Source: Casuarina equisetifolia (lineage: Eukaryota; Streptophyta; Magnoliopsida; Fagales; Casuarinaceae). From it: DNA of 64,000 bases. A program made the position numbers and the translations under genes. Shown here in pieces: positions 12,916 to 23,646 of this stretch; position 1 is the first letter of the stretch, and the number at the start of each line of letters is the position of its first letter. The DNA lies in the NCBI GenBank assembly GCA_028551475.1, contig CM052359.1, positions 2,729,583 to 2,793,582 on the forward strand, read 5' to 3'. A model generated the notes under the pieces. It was not told where the DNA came from. It searched no databases and saw nothing but the letters and a program-made list of their open reading frames with translations.

Positions 12916-14681
12916 ATGGAAGTTGCTCAAGTGCTTCACATGAATGGAGGAGAGGGAGAAGTAAGTTATGCAAACAACTCCCTGCTTCAGGTAAACTAAG
13001 AAACCCGCTCCCACTTGCATTTTGCAACTTGTTATGAAAATAATTAACGAATTCTTTGTTTCGACAGCAAAAAGTAATATCAATGACCAAGCCCATCATA
13101 GAGGAAGCTATATCCAATCTCTATTGCACCATCTTCCCAACGAGCCTTGCCATTGCAGATTTGGGTTGTGCTTCTGGACCAAACACTTTTCTCCTAGTTT
13201 CTGAACTTATCGAGGTGGTGGAGAAGCTCTGTGCAAAAATGGGCCGTCAACCTCCTGAATATCAAGTGTTCTTGAACGACCTTCCAGGGAACGACTTCAA
13301 TAGCATATTCAAATCGTTGCCTAGCTTCCTCAAAAACTTGGGTCATCAATTGGGGTCTAGCCCTGGTCCATGTTTCGTCTCAGGAGTTCCCGGTTCTTTC
13401 TATGGCAGGCTTTTCGCAACCAATAGTCTACATTTTGTCCACTCTTCTTATGCTCTCCAATGGTTATCTCAGGTAACCCGTATGTCATATTTATAATATA
13501 GAAGGTTATGTTATCATAGTTGGATACATCTCACATCAACATGTATTCAAACATTTTCAGTTTTTATATCGTTAATGTTATATTTAAAGTGTACTCATAG
13601 CTATGAATATTATTGTACACTAGATACCAGAAGGCGTGGAGAACAACAAAGGCAACATTTATATGTCATCCACAAGTCCATCAAGTGTACCACGGGCTTA
13701 TTACAAGCAATTTCAAACAGATTTTTCAATCTTTTTAAAATGTCGTGCAAGGGAACTAGAGATAGGAGGACATATGGTTTTAACATTTTTAGGAAGACGT
13801 AGTGAAGACCCATGTAGCAAAGAGTGTTGCTACATTTGGGAGCTTTTGGCTATGGCACTCAATGATATGGTCTTAGAGGTACTATTCCAAACTTAGTTTT
13901 AGGAACCCCAAATTATCTATGATAAAAGTTTTTGTATTATCAATTTCATTTAATAATAACTAATTAACTAATGTTTTGTTTATGGAAGTCCATTAATAAC
14001 TGAATTAAACTCTTATTCTAACTTGAAAAAACTAGTACAATGAGAGTATATTATTTACATTATTGATGTCTCAATATTTTCTATTTTCCTATTAGTCATA
14101 TGACATCTCATTATTGAAAAATCTTAAATTTATAAGGACCCAAGTACTTCAACAATAATACGAACATGTTGAGCATGTACCAACATGGAAACTTCTTTGC
14201 ATTTGATGTATTATAAGTAATTTTTGTTTCATGCTAGGGCATAGTTAGGTTAGAATTACTTTTCTCAAATGTGCTTAAAATTTGGTCTACTAACAACATA
14301 TTTATTGTCTTATAGGGAATTATAGAAGAAGATAAAATGAATTCCTTCAACATTCCTCAATATACTCCATCTCCATCAGAAATAAAGGCAGAGGTTATAA
14401 ACGAAGGATCCTTCTCAATTGATTGTTTGGAGATTACTGAAGTTAGTTGGGATGTTTATGACATTGGATTCAACTCATCAAACGCATTTTCTAATGGTGG
14501 ATACAATGTTGCAAAGTGTATGCAAGCTGTGGTTGAACCTTTGCTTGTTAATCATTTTGGAGACGCAATCATTGAAGAGGTTTTCCAAAGGTATAAAAAA
14601 ATCCTTTCTGATAGTCTTTCCAAAGAAAAGACTAAGTTCATTAATGTGATCATTTCTGTCACAAAACGTGGTGGAGATTAA
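12916..14681 (+). CDS. SABATH methyltransferase, SAMT clade, copy 3 (complete, compact)
   Basis: Exons are 12916-12990, 13068-13472, 13624-13878 and 14316-14681, giving 366 aa, with phase-0 GT-AG introns. The start MEVAQVLHMNGGEGE, Ser22/Gln25, [29 protein letters not shown] and SSYALQW are all present; position 156 is Gln. Near the C-terminus the usual [10 protein letters not shown] reads CMQAVVEPLL, keeping the pocket Met. Intron 1 is only 77 bp, against 543 bp in copy 2, because its middle is missing. Intron 2 is 151 bp against 538 bp. No stops are visible. It has its own TATA promoter close to that of copy 2, so the two may be co-expressed; that is inference. Confidence 0.93.
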
Positions 14682-15860
14682 CGTATCAAAAGCATATGAA
14701 ACCATATCTATATCTTGGAACTATAAATCTTGCTAGATGGTTATGTTTACCCTATTTCACTTGGTATGGTCGTGTAATAATAATATTTTACTTGAAGTGT
14801 TTTTTTTTTTTGTTCTTTCTTGATTTTGTTTCCTAAGTTGTGAGAAATTGTCCACTAGTGCTTTTTATGTGTAGTAAATTTGCATCACAAAGTTTGGGTA
14901 GGATTGATCTCATTGATTCTTCATGGCTACGACTTTTCCTTATACCAAGCAATCCGATATAGAAATTTCAAAACCAAAAACCAGCCGGGAACAAATAATT
15001 ATGGGCATGCCAGCAGCATACTCCTTTTCTTTCCCATTTTGTATTATCTTTTCTTGAATTAGCCAATTAGGAATCCACCCAATGAAAACAGAATAAAGAT
15101 TTTACCAACATCATGTTTCTCGAAACCTTGAGTACTAAAAAGAAAATGAGGAATCATCTAACCAGAGACTACAATATCGAACCCATCAAATTTTTATTTC
15201 ATAAAAAAATTTTAGTATATAGAAATGCAATCTTAGATAATCCAAAAAAGTACAACTTTTAATAAAATATTTAACAAAAAAGTATAAGAAGCCAAAATTA
15301 ATTATAATTAAATTCGCCACTTGACAATTTTGTAAAATTATGGATAAGGCGATCCTCCTGTCTACCACCGAAAGTCAAATTTGTCGAGTATCAATCTACA
15401 GTTTTGTCCCTTTCCTTTATTTTATTTTATTTTTTAACGAAAAGATTATAAAAGAAAGTTACATTAAGATTCTCCAATATTGTTAACATTGTTTTTCAAC
15501 ATATCTTCTGCCTTCTTTGGGCTGAGGAAGACGAAAAGTCCATTGGTAAACACTATTACTTTTTTTATAAAAAAAAAAAAAACTCACTTACCTATTCATG
15601 TATTTTTAAGGTATCAAATTTAAGATTAAGAAGTCCTAAACAACACTGCTCACTATTAAGTTAAATACTTGCTAACCTATTAAATTTCTTGAGTTACGCT
15701 ATTGTTGAAAGATAATACCACAACAAAACGAGCAACCGTCAGTGATGACTTCACCAGGATGAGGTTTGCAAGATGATGTTGTATAATAGGTAGAGTAAGA
15801 TGCTGCAAAAGTTGCTTTCGAGGAATAAAACAAAGACTTAATTCTTGTATCAATCTTTCG
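14682..15860. other. 3' flank and intergenic DNA after copy 3
   Basis: Non-coding. It parallels the flank of copy 2 (14770-15130 with 8220-8570; 15200-15345 with 8920-9060), then carries another version of the gaacactatta block at about 15530-15850. No gene is supported; the short reverse frames here are unconvincing. Confidence 0.5.
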
Positions 15861-16227
15861 GAAACTAACATGATACTTCCACCTCAACAAAAAACTTCGT
15901 GTCATTACCAGCTCAAAATGGTATTATAATACCCATTTGCCTCATTGTATATTATATTATATCCCGATTGGTGTTCGGCCTCTCGTGATTGGTAATGGTA
16001 GGCAAAGGCTACATCTAGTGCAATGGAAAAGTTTGCCCAGTTTTTAACTTTCTTGCAAGTCTTTCTTTATCTCAGAGGTGCGAGCTGGCGGTTATTAAAA
16101 ATTAAAAAAGTAATAATTTCCCGAAATGATTACCTTCCAAGTAAGACAAATGAAGGATATGTTGACGAGTATGTGTAAATTTCATGATTATTTGGAAAAC
16201 CTGTGATGGTCTGTGCCGTGACCTTGT

Positions 16228-16365
16228 GATGAAGCAAGTGATAGGAGGATTTATGATTTTAACACTTTTTAGTAGAAACAATGAAGATCCAGCTAGCAAA
16301 TAGTGCTGCTACATTTGCCGCTTTTGATTATGGCACTTCATGACGTAATCTCTGAGATTATCTTA
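16228..16365 (+). pseudogene. SABATH exon 3 relic P2
   Basis: It is a decayed second half of exon 3: ggaggatttatgattttaac, then aatgaagatcc, agcaaatagtgctgc and ggcacttcatgac. The SKECC position reads SK-stop-CC, as in P1 and P3. Intron 3-like sequence follows, but no exon 4 is seen. Confidence 0.75.
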
Positions 16366-16977
16366 AATTAAATTTACGTTTAGAAACCTAAAGTTAATTA
16401 TGATAATATCAATTTCATTTGATGAAAACCAAGAAACTCACATTATACTTATTCAAGTCTATTGATATCTATACTAAACTCTTATGCTAATTTTCAAAAC
16501 TAATTTTTTGAATCAATTCAATACATTGTTCTTTTTTTTTTCAAAATTTAATCTTATTTATTATGTTTTTCTAATGTTGTCCAAATTGGACTATTACAGT
16601 GTATTAAATAAAAAATACAAACTTATGCCGTATTGTTAAGAAGTTCATTGAGAATTTAAGTTTAATCTTTTATCCCTCCACATGAGATTCCTATAGAAAA
16701 TGCCCACACTTACGGCAAAAGTGCATGTTAACATGATACTTCCACCTCAACAAAAAACGTCGTGTCATTACCAGCTCAAAATGGTATTATAATACCCATT
16801 TGCCTCATTGTATATTATATTATATCCTGATAGGTGACTGGTAATCATAGGCAAAGGCCACATCTAGTGCATTAGAAAAGTTTGACCAGTTTTAAACTTT
16901 CTTGCAAGTTTTTCTTTATCTCAGAGGTGCGAGCTGGCGTTTATTAAAAATTAAAAAATTAAAAAATTAATAATTCC

Positions 16978-17193
16978 TATTATATTTGCTAAAGTAAAAA
17001 AAAAAATTATACAAAAAAAAGTTTCTTTGTTTTAAAATGTAAAATCTTCACATGAAAATGTTACTTTGAGTAAAATTTTGATGCTTCTAATCTTAATCTT
17101 TTCATAATTGTCAAAATTTTATAATGTTAAGATATATTTCTCTGCTTTTGTACACCACTGTTTTTTAATGCAAACTTACATGTTAACCAAAAA
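16978..17193 (+). mobile_element. LINE-tail insertion with 9-bp target duplication
   Basis: 216 bp resembling the tail of the 58.7 kb LINE (cttcacatgaaaatg, gttaagatat, gcttttgtaca) is flanked by aataattcc at 16969-16977 and 17194-17202. The sister unit lacks the insert and has a single copy of this site (aataatttccc, about 16109). It therefore postdates the tandem duplication. Confidence 0.75.
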
Positions 17194-17310
17194 AATAATT
17201 CCCGAAATGATTACCTTCCAAGAAAGACAAATGAAGGACATGTTGACGAGTATATGTAAATTTCATGATTATTCGGAAAACCTGTGATGGTCTGTGCCGT
17301 GACCTTGTGA

Positions 17311-17446
17311 TGAAGCTAGTGATAGGAGGATTTATGATTTTAACACTTTTTAGGAGAAACAATGAAGATCCAGCTAGCAAATAGTGCTGCTACATTTGCC
17401 GCTTTTGATTATGGCACTTCACGACGTAATCTCTGAGATTATCTTA
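17311..17446 (+). pseudogene. SABATH exon 3 relic P3
   Basis: It is nearly identical to P2 (about 1.08 kb upstream) and has the same SK-stop-CC. It is part of the second tandem unit, with an intron 3 relic after it and no exon 4. Confidence 0.75.
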
Positions 17447-17815
17447 AATTAAATTTACGTTTAGAAACCTAAAGTTAATTATGATAATATCAATTTCATT
17501 TGATGAAAACCAAGAAACTCAGATTTTATTTATTCAAGTCTATTGATACCTAAACTAAACTCTTATGCTAACTTTCAAAACTAATTTTTTAAATCAATTT
17601 GATACATTGTTCTTTTTTTTTTTCAAAATTTGATCTTATTTATTATGTTTTCGTAATGTTGTCCAAGTTGGACTATTGTGGTGTATTAAATAAAAATATA
17701 GAGTAATGCCATATTGTTAAGAAGTTCATTGAGATTTTAAGTTCAATCTTTTGTCCCTCCACATGAAAAGAGATTCCCATAGAAAATGCCCACACTTATG
17801 GTAAAAGGGTGTGTC

Positions 17816-18820
17816 AAGTCTCAAATGGAAAAAAATAGAAATTTAAAAAGATAGATTCACTTACTTAATGTTTTGGAGTTTTAAGTTGGATATGGATCAT
17901 TCTCTATAAAATCTAATATAGTACCAAAATTCAAGTTCTATCTTAGCACCCTTATATAAGTAAAAGATCCACATAGTAAAGGTGGCCTTTTAAATAAAAA
18001 CTTATTCAGAAGTTGTGAGAAATCATCCACTACTGCTTTCTTTTGTGTAGTAAATCTGTGTCATAAAGTTTCACTTGGATTGATTTTAGTGTATCTTTTC
18101 GTGTATCTTTTCGTGTATCACTTCTCCTCGTATCAAACAATCAAACGGGGAATCACCCACATAAGGACTATACAATATAGAATCAAATATATGATTCCTT
18201 CCTTTGTGATTTTTATATTCTACAACAATCATCTTACCTGGTTAATTTAAATTAGTTGTACTATAAATTAATCCAATATATGAATTTTTTCTTTGTGATA
18301 ATTTAAATTAATTGCACGTTTTTACTTAGCTTTCACCATAATAACACGTACTCGTCTTTCCTGGGAGAGCGGTTAGCAAATGACAAGTCCATGATTGGTG
18401 AACGCTATTAAAAGTTTCCTACGTCACACCGATATCAATTTAATAATAAACACGATACCTCATAAAACGAGCAGTAACCACGAGGTTTGCAGGCTTCTTT
18501 TTATTGTTAACTCTCCGTGTGATAAGCTCACGAGGATTACGTCGTATAACAAGGTCAGAGGATTGCTCTCAAAAGTCTTTCTTTACTTTATTTAAAAAAA
18601 AAAATGATTCCTAGTCATGATTCCCACTTCTTCCAGAAAGACAAATGAAGGAAACATAAGCGAAATGTCAGGCGTTTCAGGTACAATGATATCGCTTTCT
18701 GATTGTCATTTTTATTTCGTAGTGGAGTGGCGAATCCCTCTCTCTCATCCATTATCGCCCTGAAACAATAATGATATTGACGGGTTACTAGTTATGAGGA
18801 AAAGGCTTGCTACTTCCAAT
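17816..18820. other. Intergenic DNA and promoter region before copy 4
   Basis: About 18000-18590 is the recurring intergenic block, about 18600-18660 is a short remnant of the far-upstream block, and from about 18700 the proximal promoter matches copy 5. No gene is supported. Confidence 0.5.
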
Positions 18821-18827
18821 TATAAAT
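18821..18827 (+). promoter_or_regulatory. TATA box of copy 4
   Basis: TATAAAT in ccaattataaatttggtggc, 87 bp before the ATG. Copy 5 has the same block, while copies 2 and 3 share a slightly different one. Confidence 0.7.
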
Positions 18828-18913
18828 TTGGTGGCTCTCCCCAAGAACAAGCACCTCAGACTCAACAAGCAAGCCCGCTAAGCAAGAGAAAGATAGGAGA
18901 GTAAGAGAGAGAG

Positions 18914-21547
18914 ATGGAGGTTGTCCAAGTCCTTCGCATGAATGGAGGAGAGGGAGAAACAAGTTATTCCCTGAACTCTCTACTTGAGGTAAACTAAGAA
19001 ACCCACTTCCAATTGTGTTTGCAAACTTCATTAGGCGATGGCTGCGTCAAACTCTGTTCCACAATCTAAACATTTGTTAGCTTACTTCTAATTATGCAAA
19101 GAAGAATTACTGCGGTACTTTGAATATGAAAATTTACTTTATCACTGCGTGCTTACAATGAAGTTCCCATATCCACCTAGGTTTATTATGATTCCCCTAC
19201 CTGCACTCGTGAATGTATTGACCATTTTACTTGGCCCAAATATGCTGTTCCTAAGTCATGCTGCAAGATGACTGTTACTAGTTCATGTGTCTATCTCTAT
19301 CGTTGAATTGCTACTGTTATATTTGTAACTTTTTATCCAAATCGGTGATGAAGATCAGTAATTGGCACAAGTTATGCACATAGTATGGTAAGTACCCAAG
19401 AACTCATTCGAATTCTTTGTTTGGACAGCAAAAGGTAATATCGATGACCAAGCCAATTACAGAGGAAGCTTTAACTAATCTATACTGTGGCACCACGCCA
19501 AGGAGACTAGCCATAGCCGACCTGGGCTGTTCTTCTGGACCAAACACTCTCTTCCTAGCTTCTGAACTTATCGAGGTAGTGGAGAAGCTCTGCAAAAAAC
19601 TGGGTCATCAATCTCCTGAGTATCAAGTGTTCTTGAACGACCTTCCAGGGAACGACTTCAATACCATTTTCAGGTCGTTGCCTGGCTTCCTGAAGAAAAT
19701 GAGCGAACAACTAGGGCCTGGCTCTGGTCCATGTTTCATCTCAGGAGTTCCCGGTTCCTTCTACGGCAGGCTTTTTCCGAGCAAGAGTCTCAATTTTGTT
19801 CATTCTTCTTACAGCCTCCAGTGGTTATCTCAGGTAAACAGAAAAGCGAAAATATTACTGGAATTTAATTTTTAATTTTTTTTATTCAAATGAAATCAAC
19901 AAAAGTTGGACATGATATGACATAACCCAACCAAAACATGCCCTTCCATAATGGAAAGGAAAATGACAAGGCCTCTTATAAAAGGCATAACCAATTTCAC
20001 CTAAGTTTTGAAAAGAGAATTATAAACATGCAAATCCATAGTTAACTTTTTCATCCTATAAAAGACTGGAGAATAATCCAAGCTGGAATCAAATAAATTA
20101 TTGTTGGATTCAGATAATGAGTCATCTATCCTTTGTGAGGGAACATACAAGTGGCCAATTTTTTACCAATAAAAGCATGTCTCAGAATAGAAAGCCCAAT
20201 AATTTTAGTATTGGCAAGGCTTTTGGCTCTAGTCTTACGAAGCACCACTTCCTTACTAAGAGTCTCTATTTTAACATCTACTTGTATGTGTTGATTATTG
20301 GTGAATCTAGTTAACACATTTCTTCTCAATCTAGATGCACCAATTTCATTGTTAAACTCTTGGCGTTCATGAATATCAAAAAGTTGTTTTATAAGGTCAT
20401 GACACGATATAAACTAAATGTATAGACATATATATAGAAACACATGATACAGATTGAAGTTTCAGTCAAAACTGAAGAAGAAATAAATTTAAATTTTTAT
20501 ATTTAAATGTTCAAGAATAAACTTTTCATCATTTTTATCTCGGAGATAGAAACAAAAATACTAATGCTAAGCAAGAAAACCATAGGTAACTACAGATGTT
20601 GTTGTCATAAGATTGTGCGTAAGCCTATGTGTCTCAAGAGTTTTTTTTCCCAAGAAAATCTATTAGTACTTATCTTCTTTTAACAAAGTTTGTAAAGTTT
20701 GTTTGCTTTTATATGTATACCTATTCAAGGTTTTTTTTTTCTCCCCTTAAAATAGAATGTATAGCATTCTTTTGACATAATATTATAAGAATACACGAAG
20801 ATAAATTAATGTGACTTTTACTTAGGTTCCTGAACGATCGGAGAATAACAAAGGCAACATTTTCATTGCATCCACAAGCCCACCAAGCGTTGTTCAAGCT
20901 TATTAGGAGCAATTTCAAAGAGATTTTTCAATCTTTCTGAAATGTCGTGCAGAGGAGTTAGAAACAGGAGGACGAATGGTTTTAACAATTTTAGGAAGAA
21001 GTAATGAAGATCTATATGGCAAAGAATGTTGTTGTATTTGGGAGCTTTTGGCTACGGCACTTAATGAAATGGTTTTTGAGGTAAAGTATTACAAATTCAA
21101 GTTTGGGGACATATACAAGATAGTATCACTCCTCTCAAATTTTCATAAAATCTATTGCGCTAAAGCATATATTGTTCCATATTTCAGGGCATTATAGAAG
21201 AAGAAAAAATGAACTCCTTCAAGATTCCTCAGTATATGCCATCTTCCTCAGAAGTGAAATCTGAAGTTGTAAAAGAGGGATCATTCTCCATTAATTGTCT
21301 AGAGGTTTCTAAAGTCAATTGGAATGCTTACGACAGTGATTCCATCTCATCTAATGAGTATTCCAGTGCTGGATATAATGTTGCAAAGTGCATGAGAGCT
21401 GTGGCTGAACCTTTACTTTTTAGTCATTTTGGAGATGCAATCATTGAAGAAGTTTTCTCCAGATACCAAAACAATATTTCTAATTGTCTTCTGAAAGAGA
21501 AGAAGCAATTTGTAAATGTGACGATTTCCATGACCAAAAAGGAATGA
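18914..21547 (+). pseudogene. SABATH methyltransferase, SAMT clade, copy 4 (in-frame stop)
   Basis: Exons are 18914-18988, 19429-19833, 20826-21080 and 21188-21547. All splice sites and frames are intact and would give 364 aa, but codon 187 in exon 3 is TAG (20904-20906), where copy 5 has TAT (Tyr). The product would stop after 186 residues, keeping the SAM motifs ([21 protein letters not shown]) and SSYSLQW but losing the C-terminal half. Exon 1 also departs from the family: His8 is Arg, and Gln25, which contacts the substrate carboxyl in Clarkia SAMT, is Glu. Everything else is well kept, so inactivation is recent, or the stop is a sequencing error or allele. Closest relative in the window is copy 5. 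Confidence 0.85.
19865..20405. other. Extra sequence in intron 2 of copy 4
   Basis: Intron 2 is 992 bp here and 639 bp in copy 5. The introns match at the start (gaaaagcgaaaatatta) and again from about 20410. The roughly 540 bp between is not matched in copy 5 and has a 67-codon reverse frame (20126-20329). It could be an inserted element; I cannot name a family and saw no clear target duplication. Confidence 0.4.
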
Positions 21548-21869
21548 GCATGATCAAGGTATCAAAAACGTATGGAAGTGCTTTAAATCCCCTTAGCAAT
21601 AAATCTTCATGATCTCTCACACATGGTGAGTCATGACTTGAGGGAGAAGATATCATGAAATTCATAAGGTTTTAGTATTTTATGTTGGTGGAATAATGGT
21701 CATTTCCCCGTGTAATGACAATGTGTGGTTGCCTAATACTAGTGTAGTACTTGAAGCTGTTGTATGCTTTTCTTTTCATGTACTATATGATTTGGTTAAA
21801 TTTGATCGGGGACTGCTTTCATTGATTCTAGTGTCTCTTAACATCCTCATCTGCCTAACAATTTAGCAT

Positions 21870-22540
21870 AATGCGATGGTAGTATATCATTTTACATTAT
21901 TGATGTCTCAATATTCTCTCTTTTTCTATTAGTTGTATGATGTCTCGCTAGTAATGGCTCTGAAAGTGTTGTCCACAGATGCATTATTGGAAAAGCTTAA
22001 ATGTACGAGAGCCCAAATAATTCGACAATAACAGGAACTTGTTTAGCATGTATTGATATGGAAACTTCTTCACATTTGACGCACATTAAGTAATTTTTGT
22101 TGTATGGTGGGATGTAGATAAGTTATAATGACTTCTCTCAAATTTACTTAAGATCTAGTATATTAAATTTATATTTGACATATTTTGGGGCATCATAGAA
22201 AAAGAGAATGGATTCCTTCAATATTCCTCAATACATGCCATCTACATCTAAAGTAAAATTCAAGATTATAAATGAGGGGTCCTTCTCTATTAATCGTTTA
22301 GAGGTTTGTAAAGTTAATTCAGATTTGTATTACAGTGACTTCAACTTATATAATGTTGTAAAACAGACAACAGCTGCAACTAAACCTTTAGTTGGTACGC
22401 ATTTGGGTATAAACAAATTCTTCTAGTCGCGCATCTCCACCTCCAAAAACAACAAAAGAAAGAGAGGAGGGGGTGATGTGGTGGCGCTATGGTCAATATC
22501 AACATATCAAAACCATATGAAAGTACATGAAGATCTTTTA
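21870..22540 (+). pseudogene. SABATH exon 4 relic P4
   Basis: About 21870-22184 resembles intron 3 of the copy 1-3 type. From 22185, gggcatcatagaaaaagag starts a decayed exon 4 reading [13 protein letters not shown] and then EGSFSINRLEV (22208 onward) before the frame fails at about 22340-22430. The preceding exons are missing. It lies just after copy 4 but resembles the copy 1-3 subgroup and P1 more. Confidence 0.75.
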
Positions 22541-22559
22541 ATAAAATTTCTTGAGAGCA

Positions 22560-23510
22560 AAATGACAAGTCCATTGTTGGTGAACACTATTAAAGTCTCG
22601 TAGGTCACTCTGATACCAAAGCAATCTATGGCTCATAAAACGAGTTGTAAGCACGTGATGACCTCAAAGGCAACGAGGTTTGCAGGCTGCTCTTCATTGA
22701 TAATAACTCATCCGTGTGATGAGCTAACAGGGATTACGTCGTATAATAAAGTAATCGGGTTGATGCCAAAGATCCTGCCGGTGCAGGTATAAACCAAAGC
22801 CTTAGTTTATTTGTACCAATCTTTCGGTGATTAATATTTGAGCCCCTGTTGAACATTTACAATGCCATATTTTTGCAGATATCACATAAGTTTATTGTAA
22901 CAAATCCAACCATTAAGTCCAAAGACTTAAACATATTAACAAGATGGAATCAATTATCTTTAAAAACTGTAACATTAACTTTTCTTTAAGATCACTTATT
23001 TGCTAGAAAGGGAAAGTGGAACGAAAATTTTCATTTTATGACCTGTCAGTTTCTCTATCCGTTTGCTTTTGGCCAGAGTTTAACTGGCCACTAGTCTTTC
23101 TTTACTTTACAGGTGCAAGTTGGCGTCTGTTGGTCCAAAAAAGGCATCATTCCCATTTCCAGGAAGCATGTGCCAAATGTCAGGATTATTTGGAAGAGAT
23201 GGCCTAGAAGTACGTCACTACATGTGCCGGCAGAGATGGCGGTAAATGGTTTTTGTTTTTAGATTTGAACATTGTTGTCGTTCTGAATGGCACCGGAATC
23301 TACCGTGACAAGTCTCGACACAGACTTCGGCATAGATATCCTTTTCTGATTGTCATTTGTATTCCAAGTGGACTGACGAATCCGTCTCTCTCATCCATTA
23401 TTGCCCAGAAACTACAGGAAGTGACGAGTGCGTCTCTTATCCATTATAGCCCAGAAATTATAGTAGTAGTGACTGCTGACTAGTCAGGGGAAAGGCATGC
23501 TACTTTCGAT
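22560..23510. other. Intergenic DNA and promoter region before copy 5
   Basis: About 22560-22840 is the recurring gacaagtccat block and about 23030-23240 the far-upstream block. A proximal promoter like that of copy 4 follows. A short run around cgtctctcatccattattgc appears twice (about 23383-23403 and 23430-23448), a small local duplication. No gene is supported. Confidence 0.5.
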
Positions 23511-23517
23511 TATAAAT
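23511..23517 (+). promoter_or_regulatory. TATA box of copy 5
   Basis: TATAAAT in the block gattataaatttggtggc shared with copy 4; the ATG is 131 bp downstream, farther than in the other copies because of the microsatellite. Confidence 0.7.
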
Positions 23518-23569
23518 TTGGTGGCTTCCCCCAAGCACAGTCACCTCGGATTCATAAGCAAGCGCACTA

Positions 23570-23570
<1 letters not shown>

Positions 23571-23641
<71 letters not shown>
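23571..23641. repeat. Compound (AT)n(AG)n microsatellite in the 5' UTR of copy 5
   Basis: About 31 bp of AT repeat followed by about 40 bp of AG repeat end right at the start codon. The other copies have only a short gagagaga at this place, so it is a local expansion and likely variable between individuals. Confidence 0.9.

Positions 23642-23646
<5 letters not shown>

Larger units (their letters stand above)
15866..17815 (+). repeat. Tandem duplication, two units of about 0.86 and 1.08 kb
   Basis: Unit 1 (about 15866-16728) and unit 2 (about 16729-17815) both begin with aacatgatacttccacctc and run in parallel through the far-upstream block, an exon 3 relic and an intron 3 relic. Unit 2 is longer mainly because of a 216-bp LINE-tail insertion. 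Divergence is a few percent by eye, so this duplication is younger than the gene copies themselves. Confidence 0.85.
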
